The notes: a model not told the origin generated them from the sequence alone. A DNA stretch of 38,305 bases from Ignavibacteriales bacterium (GCA_016182615.1 JACPGF010000361.1:1-38305); one strand, 5' to 3'. Shown: positions 25,796 through 35,130, counted from the stretch's first letter. Numbers and translations: made by a program.

Positions 25796-27665
25796 ACAAA
25801 CAGAATCCAGGGCACCGGTTAGCCAAAAATCTCACAAGATTGATAAACCGGTTGATCCGAACTCGATTGGTGCAACAATCACCATTGAATTAAACGAGAA
25901 AAAAATTGCAGTGCCATTGGGAACAACCATACTTGAAGCCTGTAAGGCAAATCAGGTAAGGGTTCCAACCTTATGCCATCACGAAGATTTGTGTATTGCC
26001 GGCGTTTGCCGTGTTTGCGTTGTTGAAGTTGAAGGAATGAAATCGTTACAGGCTGCCTGTGCATTCCCGATAACCTCGCAAATTAAAATTAAAACATCTA
26101 CCGAAAATGTTCGTAAAGCACGCCGGCATATTATCGACCTGCTGCTCAGCGAGCATCATGGCGAGTGTTATACCTGCGTCCGTAACCGCAATTGCGAGCT
26201 GCGTGCACTCGCTTCGGAATACGGTGTCGATGGTTTCACCTTCGGGCACCGTGAGAAAAAAATGCATGAAATCGACAAGTCTTCGTACTCGGTTCTGCGT
26301 GACATGGATAAATGTATTCTTTGCCGCCGGTGCGTGCGTACCTGTATCGATTTGCAGGAAGTTGGCGTTCTTGAAGCGATTGACCGTGGAGGGAAAACCC
26401 ATATTGGCACCTTCATGGGAAAACCGCTTTCGGAAGTAATCTGCATCAACTGCGGACAGTGTATTAACCGCTGCCCGACCGGTGCATTATTTACCAATGA
26501 TCCTTCGGATGATATATGGCGTGCCATTGATGATCCGACAAAACATGTAGTTATTCAAACAGCTCCTTCACCACGCGCTGCGATCGGCGAAGAGTTCGGG
26601 ATGCCGGCGGGTACCTCGATGACAGGCGAATTAAACACTGCTCTGCGCCGCATCGGGTTCGACAAGGTATTTGATACCGATTTCAGTGCCGATCTTACCA
26701 TCATGGAAGAAGGCACGGAATTATTATTACGGCTTAAAGCAGCGCTTGTTGACAAGGATCCGAATGTGAAACTGCCGCAGTTTACCTCGTGCTCACCGGG
26801 CTGGGTAAAGTTCATCGAGCATTTTTATCCGGAATCCCTGGACTATCTCTCGACGGCAAAATCGCCGCAGCAGATGTTTGGTGCATTAATGAAAACGTAC
26901 TACGCCCAGGAATATAATCTTGACCCGAAAGACATTGTTACTGTTGCCGTAATGCCGTGCTCGGCTAAAAAATTCGAGTGCAACCGCCCTGAAATGGTTG
27001 ACTCGGGATATAAAGATGTTGATTACGGATTAACCACCCGCGAGCTTGCAAAGATGATTAAAGAAGCCGGAATATTTTTACCTGAAATGCCCAAGAGCGA
27101 GTTTAACGATCCGTTCGGCGAGGCATCCGGTGCCGGGCTTATCTTTGGTGCAACCGGCGGTGTTATGGAAGCAGCATTACGGACGGCTTACGAGTTAATA
27201 ACCGGCAGGGAAGTACCTTTCGAAAACCTCCGCATCGAAGCATGCCGCGGTTTCGAGGGTATTAAACAGGCATCGGTTAAACTTGAAGGCTGTGTGCCCG
27301 CCTGGAGTTTCCTTGAAGGTGTTGACCTGAAATTTGTTGTTGCTCACGGCACTGCAAATGCACGCACCGTTATGGAATTATTCAAACAGGGTGAACTGAA
27401 CGATGTACACTTTGTTGAAATTATGGGATGCCCGGGCGGCTGCATTGGCGGCGGCGGACAACCTATCCCAACCTCGCCTGAAATAAGGAAAAAACGCGCG
27501 GAAGCAATTTACGCCGAGGATGAATCGATGACAATTCGTAAGTCACACGAAAATCCACACGTGAAATTAATCTACGAGAAATTCCTTACCGATGGCCCGT
27601 GCGGGCACAAGTCGCATGAACTGCTGCATACCAAGTATGTAAAACGCGGCAGCTTCATCGTGTAA
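25788..27665 (+). CDS. hydA: [FeFe]-hydrogenase catalytic subunit HydA
   Basis: Catalytic subunit of a cytoplasmic trimeric [FeFe]-hydrogenase that makes or oxidises H2. In order: a [2Fe-2S] domain with C63, C74, C77, C91; a His-Cys [4Fe-4S] motif with H123, C127, C130, C136; two ferredoxin clusters with C176, C179, C182, C186 and C219, C222, C225, C229; and the H-cluster domain. Its loops are TSCSPGW (C335, S336 instead of the second Cys), MPCSAKKFE (C391) and EIMGCPGGCIGGGGQP (C548, C552). The C-terminal small-subunit-like segment ends HTKYVKRGSFIV. The 625-residue length fits HydA of trimeric enzymes. H-cluster maturases HydE, HydF and HydG are not in the window and must be elsewhere. Confidence 0.95.
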   Translation: MLKQTESRAPVSQKSHKIDKPVDPNSIGATITIELNEKKIAVPLGTTILEACKANQVRVPTLCHHEDLCIAGVCRVCVVEVEGMKSLQAACAFPITSQIKIKTSTENVRKARRHIIDLLLSEHHGECYTCVRNRNCELRALASEYGVDGFTFGHREKKMHEIDKSSYSVLRDMDKCILCRRCVRTCIDLQEVGVLEAIDRGGKTHIGTFMGKPLSEVICINCGQCINRCPTGALFTNDPSDDIWRAIDDPTKHVVIQTAPSPRAAIGEEFGMPAGTSMTGELNTALRRIGFDKVFDTDFSADLTIMEEGTELLLRLKAALVDKDPNVKLPQFTSCSPGWVKFIEHFYPESLDYLSTAKSPQQMFGALMKTYYAQEYNLDPKDIVTVAVMPCSAKKFECNRPEMVDSGYKDVDYGLTTRELAKMIKEAGIFLPEMPKSEFNDPFGEASGAGLIFGATGGVMEAALRTAYELITGREVPFENLRIEACRGFEGIKQASVKLEGCVPAWSFLEGVDLKFVVAHGTANARTVMELFKQGELNDVHFVEIMGCPGGCIGGGGQPIPTSPEIRKKRAEAIYAEDESMTIRKSHENPHVKLIYEKFLTDGPCGHKSHELLHTKYVKRGSFIV

Positions 27666-27690
27666 GTATTCGTGTGAGGGAGAAATGTAT

Positions 27691-27717
27691 AAAGGCTGCC
27701 CCTTTGGGGCAGCCTTT
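27691..27717. terminator. Strong bidirectional terminator between hydA and the AI-2E permease gene
   Basis: Perfect 12-bp stem, AAAGGCTGCCCC (27691-27702) and GGGGCAGCCTTT (27706-27717), with a three-base TTT loop. It separates two convergent genes and has A and T ends on both sides, so it can stop both transcripts. Confidence 0.92.
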
Positions 27718-27737
27718 GTTGTAAGTGCATATTTGTA

Positions 27738-28820
27738 CTAGTCCTGCCCCATAAGGTTTACCAAAAACCGCAGGTTTTCATTCTTTGAATTGGAGATGAT
27801 AATTTTAATAATAGCCGTTAACGGCACGGCAAGCAGCATACCAACTATTCCCCATACGTAGCCCCAGATTAAAACCGAGAGCAGGATAATAATAGGGTTA
27901 AGGCCAAGGCTTTTACCGATAAGTATGGGCTCGAGAAAATTAAAATACAGCGTTTGAATAAGCGCGATACACCCAACGATGAGAAACCCGTACCCGAATG
28001 AGCCGTTTTGAATAAGCGCCATAAGCGAAGGGAATACCAGCGCAACAGCCGAGCCAATCGTGGGAATAAAATTTAACAGGAATGTGAGCAGTCCCCAGAG
28101 CAGGGCAAAATCAACACCCATGAAAAACAGGAACAGCCCAACGGTAATACCGGCCGCAATGTTAACGGCTATTTTAGTGATTATGTACCGTTGTATCTGC
28201 CGCGTAATTTCGTTCACGGTTTCTTCAATAGAGTTTATGCGTGTCGTGTTTTCAACAATAATTGCAGATTCATCATCGCTTTTGTTTAGCAAAGATGCAA
28301 AACGCCTTTTAAATGCCAGATAAATTGCATGATGCCCGCTGACAATAAAAGCAAAGAAGAATATCACCAGCAGGGTGCTGCCACTGAGCCCGACTGCAGA
28401 AGAGAATACCGATCCGGCAAGCTCCTTATAGTCAAGTTTTGCAAAAATCTTTTGCAGTGAGAATGACCGGAAAAACGGATCTTTGATGCCGAGTGAGATG
28501 GAGGTATCACGGACAATGGTATTCAGGCGGGTGTTATAGTTCTGCCAGTCGTTGCCAAGCTGCGACATTGACTCGTAAATTAAACGGGATATACCAACGG
28601 ATATAAAGAGGATAATGGCAACATCTAAAAGAATAATAAATATAACCGGTATCTTTTTTTCAAACAGGAAGTTATTAAACGGGGCAAAGACAAAATATAA
28701 AAAATACGCGAGCACGAAAGGGATAAGGATACCCTGCAACTCCCGCAATACCGCGGCTATAACTACCAGACCGATAGTGATGATAAAAAACTTAACGGAG
28801 GCATCCGTTTTAGCATTCAT
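27738..28820 (-). CDS. AI-2E family transporter (PF01594-type permease)
   Basis: Polytopic inner-membrane protein of the AI-2E/YdiK/PerM family, whose members include Na+/H+ antiporters and putative exporters; the substrate is not predictable. About eight membrane helices: a pair at the N-terminus (ITIGLVVIAAVLRELQGILIP region), one near residue 60-80, a gap with a soluble helical stretch to about 145, then helices through the C-terminus. Family signatures such as FIPTIGSAVALVFP and LLAVPLTAIIKII are visible. Length of 360 residues is typical. It is convergent with hydA and not part of that operon. Confidence 0.9.
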   Translation of the reverse strand: MNAKTDASVKFFIITIGLVVIAAVLRELQGILIPFVLAYFLYFVFAPFNNFLFEKKIPVIFIILLDVAIILFISVGISRLIYESMSQLGNDWQNYNTRLNTIVRDTSISLGIKDPFFRSFSLQKIFAKLDYKELAGSVFSSAVGLSGSTLLVIFFFAFIVSGHHAIYLAFKRRFASLLNKSDDESAIIVENTTRINSIEETVNEITRQIQRYIITKIAVNIAAGITVGLFLFFMGVDFALLWGLLTFLLNFIPTIGSAVALVFPSLMALIQNGSFGYGFLIVGCIALIQTLYFNFLEPILIGKSLGLNPIIILLSVLIWGYVWGIVGMLLAVPLTAIIKIIISNSKNENLRFLVNLMGQD

Positions 28821-29194
28821 TGAATATGTACCTGACTATGTGATTTGTAAATATAACAATTCAAATACAAATATCGGCACATGTGCAAGTGAACCACCGC
28901 AAATTCGGCACCTTGGCAGGGTGCACGCTTGTCATTTGTAAGTGTTGCAGATAGCTTCCAGCGGTCTATATACTCTGCATTGGGGTTATGTGGTAAACCC
29001 ATGAAGTCTATACGGCCATGGTGAAAACCTGTAGTGACCCATGAAATTGCCAACCCATTATTTAACAAAATAATACAGCAATTGGTGGTAAACATGGTGC
29101 AAGCCGTTTTCGCGTATTTGTTTCTTTATGAAACGCAAAATACAAATCATCGCTTTTTATTACTGTCACTCTCTGCAATTTATTATATTTGGCG
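28821..29194. other. Divergent gene-free stretch
   Basis: About 374 bases between the divergent AI-2E permease and AlkZ-like genes. It must hold both promoters. A minus-strand 92-codon ORF (28817-29095) has no support and overlaps the permease start; it is not called. A short GTTTC/GAAAC hairpin lies near 29128-29142. Nothing else stands out. Confidence 0.4.
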
Positions 29195-30295
29195 ATGAAA
29201 AAATCCATAACACTATCAGGCATCGCAAAGATGCGGCTTGTCAGTCAGGGTATATGCAGCAATTCCTTTTCCGCGCGTAAAGACATGGTGAAGTATATGG
29301 GTGCCATGCAAGCGCAGGATTTTGAAATGGCAAAGTGGGCAATTGGCTGCCGGCTGCCCGGCTCAACCGATGAAATGATAAAACATTCCTTGAATACAGG
29401 GGAGATCCTGCGGACACACGTTTTACGGCCGACATGGCATTTCGTTTCACCGGATGATATTTATTGGATGCTCGCGTTGACTGCACCCCGGATTAAATCT
29501 TCGATGAAATCGCGTGACAATGAACTGGGATTGACCGCTGAAGTTTGTGCCAAAAGCAACAAGATTCTTGAAAAGGCATTGGAAGCTGAAAAATTTTTAA
29601 CCCGTGATGCATTGATTGATATTCTGAAAAGAGAAAAAATTGATAGTGACAACCCCCAGGCATATTACCATTTATTTTTACACGCTGAATTAGACGGCTT
29701 GATATGCAGCGGCGTTATGCAGCACAAGAAACAAACTTATGCGCTGTTAGCAGAACGCGTGCCCGATAAAATAATGCCCGGTAAACCTGAAGCTTTGGCG
29801 AAACTTGCATCCAGATATTTTACAAGCCACGGGCCTGCAACTTTACAGGATTTTGTCTGGTGGTCGGGTCTATCTATACGGGATGGGAAAGAGGCTTTGG
29901 AATTGGCAAAGGGTGAACTGGTATCCGAACAAACGGGCGGACAAATGTACTGGTTTTCGCCATTACTGAACTTTTCGCAAATAAAAGAAAATTCGCTGTT
30001 TGTTCTACCTGCTTTTGATGAGTTTATAATAAGTTACAAAGATAGAAGTGCTGCTATTCCCGTTGAAACCAGTAAAAAAGCCATTTCAACAAATGGAATA
30101 TTCAGACCAGTGATAGTTTTTGACGGGAGGGTAATCGGTCTGTGGAAAAGAACAACAGCAAAAAACATAGTTACTGTTTCAATTGGTTTATTTGAAACAA
30201 TTGATGCGAAAAAGAAATTGATGATAACCAAAAGAATAGAAAAATATGCCTTGTTTATGCAGAAAGAGGCAGTAATACAGTGGGAAACAATATAA
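29195..30295 (+). CDS. AlkZ-like winged-helix DNA-binding protein (HTH_42 family)
   Basis: Member of the AlkZ/AlkX-related HTH_42 family of tandem winged-helix proteins, which includes DNA glycosylases for alkylated and crosslinked bases. The family's N-terminal signature MQAQDFEMAKWAIGCR carries Q-A-Q (residues 39 and 41 from this start), matching the catalytic QxQ motif of AlkZ-type enzymes. Further hallmarks are RTHVLRPTWHFVSPDDIYWM, ATLQDFVWWSGLS and LPAFDEFIISYKDRS. Length of 366 residues is normal. I chose ATG at 29195; a TTG at 29189 would add two residues. Glycosylase activity is inferred from family; substrate unknown. Confidence 0.88.
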   Translation: MKKSITLSGIAKMRLVSQGICSNSFSARKDMVKYMGAMQAQDFEMAKWAIGCRLPGSTDEMIKHSLNTGEILRTHVLRPTWHFVSPDDIYWMLALTAPRIKSSMKSRDNELGLTAEVCAKSNKILEKALEAEKFLTRDALIDILKREKIDSDNPQAYYHLFLHAELDGLICSGVMQHKKQTYALLAERVPDKIMPGKPEALAKLASRYFTSHGPATLQDFVWWSGLSIRDGKEALELAKGELVSEQTGGQMYWFSPLLNFSQIKENSLFVLPAFDEFIISYKDRSAAIPVETSKKAISTNGIFRPVIVFDGRVIGLWKRTTAKNIVTVSIGLFETIDAKKKLMITKRIEKYALFMQKEAVIQWETI

Positions 30296-30680
30296 ACGTT
30301 GAGTTGTTTTACAGTTTGTGACAGGTGCAGGTATTTACTCTGGATGGTTAAAGCTCATGAGGCATTGAAAAAAAACGTTTGTAGCCAGAGTCAAATTTCT
30401 TTAAAGTGGCGTGTGCAGGCACGGGATGATTTCGTTATTTTACTTTTAAGAATTGCATCCCGGTATCAATCCGGTTGATGGATAGGCAATGTTTTTTAAC
30501 ACGGGCACATTTTAGCCGCTCTTCAATCCCGCTTCATCGGCAAATAACAGCGTTTGGACAAATTGTTAAGGCGCTTAACCGCATAGATAGATACCAAATG
30601 TAAAAAGCAAAAAAATAATAGAAGCGGAAATATTACATTTACGTGAGATATTTTTTGCAATTTTCAGAACAACACGCTTG
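30296..30680. other. Gene-free stretch upstream of the LytS operon
   Basis: About 385 bases with no credible gene. CGGGATG near 30421 and CATCCCG near 30457 could form a seven-bp stem around a loop of nearly 30 bases, which is too open to call a terminator. The promoter of the two-component operon should lie in its AT-rich right end. Confidence 0.4.
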
Positions 30681-31784
30681 ATGCTGCAACGCCTGACGGA
30701 GAGTATTAAAAAAAACACTCCGTATTATATTTTTTTCTGCCTTCTGGTAATATTGCTTACGTTAACAGCGATGAGCAGTGCTTTTCAGCATTTCTACGCG
30801 GATAAATCATTACCACAAGTTAAAACTCTGCATTATCAAATTGTTTTTAATCTCTCGTTATGGCTCTGGTGGGCACTAATATACCCTCTCCTCTACTACT
30901 TCTCGGTGCAAATTAAAGAGAAAAAAGGCTACTTTTCCTCGTGGATTGTTTACGTGATAATTCTTCCGGTTGTTTTATCTGTTCTTCATCAAACTTTTGC
31001 CACTATAATCAGGTATCAGTACCCTGTACCGATGGATTTTATATCGTTACTGGGTAACCGTATCTTCCGTTTTCTTTCAATCTGGGTGGATTGGAGTGTT
31101 TATCTTGTAATAATGATATCGCTGTATCTTATTGATTTTCAAAAAACGTTCAAGGCTAATGAGATAAAACTTGCAAAGCTGCAGAATGAGTACGTGCAGT
31201 CAAAACTTCATGCTTTAAAAAGCCAGCTGCATCCTCATTTTTTGTTTAACACGCTCAATACACTTTCGACACTTATTCTTAAAAACGACAATGCAGAAGC
31301 TGAAAGAATGATTGCATTGCTAAACGGGTTTCTTAAGACAACATTGCAGGAAGGTAATATACTTGAAGTAACGCTCGCTGATGAACTGCAATACATAAGG
31401 CAGTACCTGGAAATTGAGAAAGTGCGGTTTTCTGATAAATTAACGGTGCAGGAAGATTTAGAACCCGAAGCTTTGTTAGTAAAAGTGCCCAGCTTTTTAT
31501 TACAGCCGATTGTGGAAAACTCGATTCATCACGCGATTGCAAAAAGAACCTCAGACGGGCGGATACTGATAAGTGCGAAACTCCAACATGAAAAGTTATA
31601 TATCTCCGTGGAAGATAATGGTCCGGGAAATGGCAGCGGTCACATGAAAAAAAGCAAAGAGGGAATAGGGCTAAAGGTAACAAGGGACAGGCTGCAATAC
31701 TTGTTTGCTGAAATGTATGAATTGACATCGCGGCAAACTGAAACGGGTGGATTGTGTATCCAAATTGTCATTCCACAATATTGA
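30681..31784 (+). CDS. LytS/YehU-family sensor histidine kinase
   Basis: Inner-membrane sensor kinase of the LytS (His_kinase/HATPase) family. Four hydrophobic segments lie at about 17-35, 55-76, 88-110 and 133-152, followed by a coiled linker. Numbered from the longer TTG start, the catalytic blocks are intact: LHPHFLFNTLN with H185 and H187, N-box PIVENSIHHAI with N281, G1 DNGPG at 313-317, and GIGL near 329-332. I chose the ATG at 30681, one codon after the TTG; no Shine-Dalgarno box is seen. It is followed by a degenerate paralogue and a LytTR regulator, which together form an operon. Ligand unknown. Confidence 0.93.
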   Translation: MLQRLTESIKKNTPYYIFFCLLVILLTLTAMSSAFQHFYADKSLPQVKTLHYQIVFNLSLWLWWALIYPLLYYFSVQIKEKKGYFSSWIVYVIILPVVLSVLHQTFATIIRYQYPVPMDFISLLGNRIFRFLSIWVDWSVYLVIMISLYLIDFQKTFKANEIKLAKLQNEYVQSKLHALKSQLHPHFLFNTLNTLSTLILKNDNAEAERMIALLNGFLKTTLQEGNILEVTLADELQYIRQYLEIEKVRFSDKLTVQEDLEPEALLVKVPSFLLQPIVENSIHHAIAKRTSDGRILISAKLQHEKLYISVEDNGPGNGSGHMKKSKEGIGLKVTRDRLQYLFAEMYELTSRQTETGGLCIQIVIPQY

Positions 31785-31828
31785 AAGGAATTTGAATTGT
31801 TTTTTTGTGTTAAATATCTAAGCAGCAA

Positions 31829-32938
31829 ATGTTTGCAAACAGTTTAACCGGAAATGTTGCTGAGGCGACTTTTGAAAAAAGGATATACACATCCTTTTTT
31901 TTAATACTCACCATTATTGGTCTCTCGACCGCTGTACAGTCGCACTATTTATTGTACTCTGGTGCAAGGGATGCAATAAATTTGTTGCGCTTTTCAGTCT
32001 CAAAACTTTCTTTCATGTGGTACTTTTTTCCACTGGCAATTCTTTTGCGGAAACTGGCCCGGTGGGAGCTGCAAAGCGCCAAAGTAAAACCACTTTGTTA
32101 TTTTATATACTTTGCCGGACTATTTGCTTCGCTAATTGTTCATCAGTTATTAACAAAGACGATTGATTCATTTATTTTTAATCTGCCTGAAAGTCCTTAC
32201 TCTTTTAGAGTGTTAGCCTATTTTGAACTGCTCTGGATAGATATTTTTGGATATATCGTTGTACTTATGAGCACTCACTGGATAGAATATCACAAGAAAA
32301 TGCAGGTGAATAATATAACCTACACGGATCTGATGCAAAAACTAGCCAATACAAAACTACAAGAATTGAAAAAAGGTTTACAACCCGAATTTCTTTTTAA
32401 GACACTTCAAATCATTTCAGACCAGGTTTCGCGAAACAAAAATGAGCAGGCAAATAAAATACTATCGATGCTGAGTGATTTTTTACGGATTACCGTGTAT
32501 GAAAGTGATAAGGACTTTTTAACGATTGAAGACGATTTGAAGTTTCTTGAAATTTTTACGGCTATTAATAGTTTGCATACCGGTACAAATATTAATATCA
32601 CACGAAGTATCGATCCCCGTTTGCAAAGGGCGCTTGTACCGGGATTTATTCTTCAGCCTCTGGCAAAATACCTGATACAGAGTGCAGGGGCTGCAAACCT
32701 GAATAGTTACCTGTTGCAACTGCGGATATCAGGTGATGATAACTACATCGAAATTGTACTGGCGGATAATGTACGCGGTACTATGGCAAGTGTGTGTGAA
32801 GAAGACGGAAATATCTTTGCAGCTATTCGTGAGCAGCTAAAGCAAACCTACAAAAACAATTCTACCTTCCAATGCAGCTTTTCAGGTGGAGATGGAAGGC
32901 ATGTCCGGATTATCATACCGGTCAAATATGTTAGTTAA
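31829..32938 (+). CDS. Degenerate LytS-family pseudokinase
   Basis: Same architecture and length as the preceding kinase: four membrane helices, then the LytS-type kinase region. Every catalytic block is changed. The phosphoacceptor block reads LQPEFLFKTLQ (Q185, P186, E187) where the neighbour has LHPHFLFNTLN. The N-box is QPLAKYLIQSAG, lacking the asparagine of QPIVENSIHHAI. The G1 box is ADNVRGT and the second glycine motif is missing. The hydrophobic skeleton and the downstream strands are kept, so the fold is probably intact and the reading frame is open over its full length. I infer a regulatory partner, perhaps forming heterodimers with the active kinase, rather than a dead gene. Confidence 0.88.
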   Translation: MFANSLTGNVAEATFEKRIYTSFFLILTIIGLSTAVQSHYLLYSGARDAINLLRFSVSKLSFMWYFFPLAILLRKLARWELQSAKVKPLCYFIYFAGLFASLIVHQLLTKTIDSFIFNLPESPYSFRVLAYFELLWIDIFGYIVVLMSTHWIEYHKKMQVNNITYTDLMQKLANTKLQELKKGLQPEFLFKTLQIISDQVSRNKNEQANKILSMLSDFLRITVYESDKDFLTIEDDLKFLEIFTAINSLHTGTNINITRSIDPRLQRALVPGFILQPLAKYLIQSAGAANLNSYLLQLRISGDDNYIEIVLADNVRGTMASVCEEDGNIFAAIREQLKQTYKNNSTFQCSFSGGDGRHVRIIIPVKYVS

Positions 32939-32971
32939 AATAACAGTCAGGATAATACAGGAAGATGTTCA

Positions 32972-33787
32972 ATGCCAATTAAAGCGGTGATAGTTGATGA
33001 TGAGATGCACGCTCGGGAGGGAATAAGGTTACGGGTTGAGAAAAACCGTGCGATACAGGTAGTTGGCGAGTGTGCCTCCGGCCGGCAGGCTGTTCAAATG
33101 ATAGATGAACTTAAACCCGGCCTGATTTTTCTTGACATTCAAATGCCTGAGATGAATGGTTTTGAAGTGTTGTCGGAACTTAAAACCCAGCCACTGCCCG
33201 CAATTATTTTTGTGACGGCTTTTGACAGTTATGCGTTGAAAGCTTTTGAATTTCACGCGGTTGATTATTTGTTGAAGCCGGTAAACGATGAAAAATTTGC
33301 CGAAGCCCTCAATCTTGCAGTTCAACGGATTAATCTAAAACAACTTGAGTCCTATACCACAAAGGTATTATCCGTTGTTAGTGATTATAACAGTTTAAAG
33401 GAGCCGGGTGATACGGCTATACACGAGGGTTTCTCTGAGCAGAAAAAACAATACCTTACGCGGTTTATGATCAAGAAGCGGGAAAATATATTTATCGTTT
33501 CCGTTAATGATATTGATTGGCTTGAGTCGGAAGGTGACTATGTTTATATTCACTCCGGGAAAACGAAATATCTTTTAAGAGAAACCCTGACATCCCTCGA
33601 AGCGAAACTTGATCCACAACGTTTCATTCGCATTCACCGTTCTACAATACTCAACATTGAAAAGGTTAAGCAATTAAAAGCAACTCCACATGGGGATTTT
33701 GACATATTGCTTGCAAATGGGGAGATGCTGAAAATGAGCAGGACACATAAAGCGCAGTTCCAAAAGGTAATTGGCTGGACACTTTAA
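32972..33787 (+). CDS. LytTR-family response regulator
   Basis: DNA-binding regulator partnered with the upstream LytS kinase. The receiver (1-120) has D55 in IFLDIQMPEMNGFEV, acidic residues D9-D10 and K102 in LLKPVN. The LytTR domain (about 168-268) shows FMIKKRENIFIVSVNDIDWLESEGDYVYI, RFIRIHRSTILNI and LKMSRTHKAQF, typical of the family. An AGGA box precedes the ATG, 33 bases after the pseudokinase. Its target promoters cannot be identified from the window; the gene-free stretch ahead of its own operon is a candidate for autoregulation. Confidence 0.95.
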   Translation: MPIKAVIVDDEMHAREGIRLRVEKNRAIQVVGECASGRQAVQMIDELKPGLIFLDIQMPEMNGFEVLSELKTQPLPAIIFVTAFDSYALKAFEFHAVDYLLKPVNDEKFAEALNLAVQRINLKQLESYTTKVLSVVSDYNSLKEPGDTAIHEGFSEQKKQYLTRFMIKKRENIFIVSVNDIDWLESEGDYVYIHSGKTKYLLRETLTSLEAKLDPQRFIRIHRSTILNIEKVKQLKATPHGDFDILLANGEMLKMSRTHKAQFQKVIGWTL

Positions 33788-33843
33788 AACCAATGGTGTC
33801 AACTCGAGGAAAATAATACTCTGTTTTTCTTAAACCAACTCGT

Positions 33844-35130
33844 TTACATCCCTTGGAAGACATTACTACGGTACGGCGCTAAGCGGTTAATGCGCACCAG
33901 ATACAATAGCGCGGGAATCATAAGTGGTAATACATGCCGTGTATAGGCAAATCCCGCGATAAAGGGCAGCGAGTACACTGCAACAAATAAAAGGTAAACA
34001 CGTGAAACGGAAGTAAATTCTTTTTTCCCGAAAGCATTATACACAGCCAATACTAGTGAACATAAAAACAACAGCCGTAACAGAACAAAAAATATAATTT
34101 GCACCTTAAGCTGCGCCGGGTATAGTCCTTCGTGGTATGGTGAGCGGTTCCAATCGAGGAAGAACACGTAAAATTTTCTCAGCAATAAATCAGCAAACAT
34201 CCCGGTTTCATTAAATGCAAAACTGCTGCCTTCAGAAAAGAAAAACGTGTCCTTTTCCCATTCACTTGCAAATTGTTTTCCGGCAGTTGGTAAGATAAGC
34301 GAATCGAGGTTTTTGGGATAGATTGCATACGCCCCGGCACAGTTGCCCTTGTAAAAATTGAGCCCGTTTATTGATGAGGTACAATTAAAAACTCCCGTAT
34401 TAGCATAATTATATGCACCCCAAGCAGCCAGCAAACTGAACACAACCCCGTAGCCCCAAAAAAGCCATTTAAGCTGTTTGTGCTGTAAATAATACAAATA
34501 AGGAATAATAAGGCATAAACCCATTAATGAGCTTTTCAGCAATAATAATACGCCATTCACGAAAGGAAGAATATAGTGCATGGCATTACCGGCATCTGAA
34601 TCCTGTTTCGGTGGAAAAAAAACACCGGCAGCTATCAACGCGATTATTGGAATAATAAATCCCTCTTCCACATCCATCCCTGCTGCCTGCACCAAAAATA
34701 CCGGATTACATAAAATAACAACTGCAAAAATTCCAAAGGCTCTTCTCTCCGTTGCATGCTTTTTCCCGGCTAAAAATACTGCGTAAAACAACACGGGCAT
34801 AAATACCAAGTTTTTCAGTAAAACAGAGAACCAAATGTTACCCGGTGAAAGCATGTAAAAAAACGCGGTTAGATAAGAATGAGCAGGCATCCTGCCGGCA
34901 TAAGCGAACATTGCATCTTCAGGAATATAAGCGCGGTGTGAACCATCTTTTAAAATATTCTGCACCACATCCAGTGCACTCGATTTGCTTAGCTCAACCG
35001 GAATACTCCATAGAAAACCAAAGAGCAGAAGGCTGCCTAGTATTGCATATCCCCATGCTGCAGCCAGCATAAAAAGAGCCCGGTTTCTGTTGAAGATATT
35101 TTCCCAAAAAGCACCGGAAGCCATTTTCAT
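33844..35130 (-). CDS. Polytopic membrane protein of unknown function, GT-C-like layout
   Basis: Integral membrane protein with about ten hydrophobic helices spread over 428 residues and a soluble loop at about 240-320 containing NCTSSINGLNFYKGNC. The first periplasmic stretch after TM1 contains acidic residues (EDAMFAYAGRMP). The overall layout recalls GT-C glycosyltransferases and related ArnT/PMT-like proteins, but no diagnostic motif was found and I do not claim that activity. Convergent with the LytTR gene and upstream of no obvious partner. ATG at 35124 is an alternative start. Confidence 0.75.
   Translation of the reverse strand: MKMASGAFWENIFNRNRALFMLAAAWGYAILGSLLLFGFLWSIPVELSKSSALDVVQNILKDGSHRAYIPEDAMFAYAGRMPAHSYLTAFFYMLSPGNIWFSVLLKNLVFMPVLFYAVFLAGKKHATERRAFGIFAVVILCNPVFLVQAAGMDVEEGFIIPIIALIAAGVFFPPKQDSDAGNAMHYILPFVNGVLLLLKSSLMGLCLIIPYLYYLQHKQLKWLFWGYGVVFSLLAAWGAYNYANTGVFNCTSSINGLNFYKGNCAGAYAIYPKNLDSLILPTAGKQFASEWEKDTFFFSEGSSFAFNETGMFADLLLRKFYVFFLDWNRSPYHEGLYPAQLKVQIIFFVLLRLLFLCSLVLAVYNAFGKKEFTSVSRVYLLFVAVYSLPFIAGFAYTRHVLPLMIPALLYLVRINRLAPYRSNVFQGM

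Noticed and set aside
27738-28820. AI-2E permease as part of the hydrogenase cassette
   Set aside because: It is on the opposite strand and separated by a strong bidirectional terminator.
28817-29095. 92-codon minus-strand ORF upstream of the AI-2E permease
   Set aside because: It overlaps the permease start in another frame, has no recognisable domain and no ribosome-binding site. It could be a gene remnant, but nothing supports that.
30421-30463. Terminator after the AlkZ-like gene
   Set aside because: A seven-bp stem with a loop of nearly 30 bases and no T-run is too weak.
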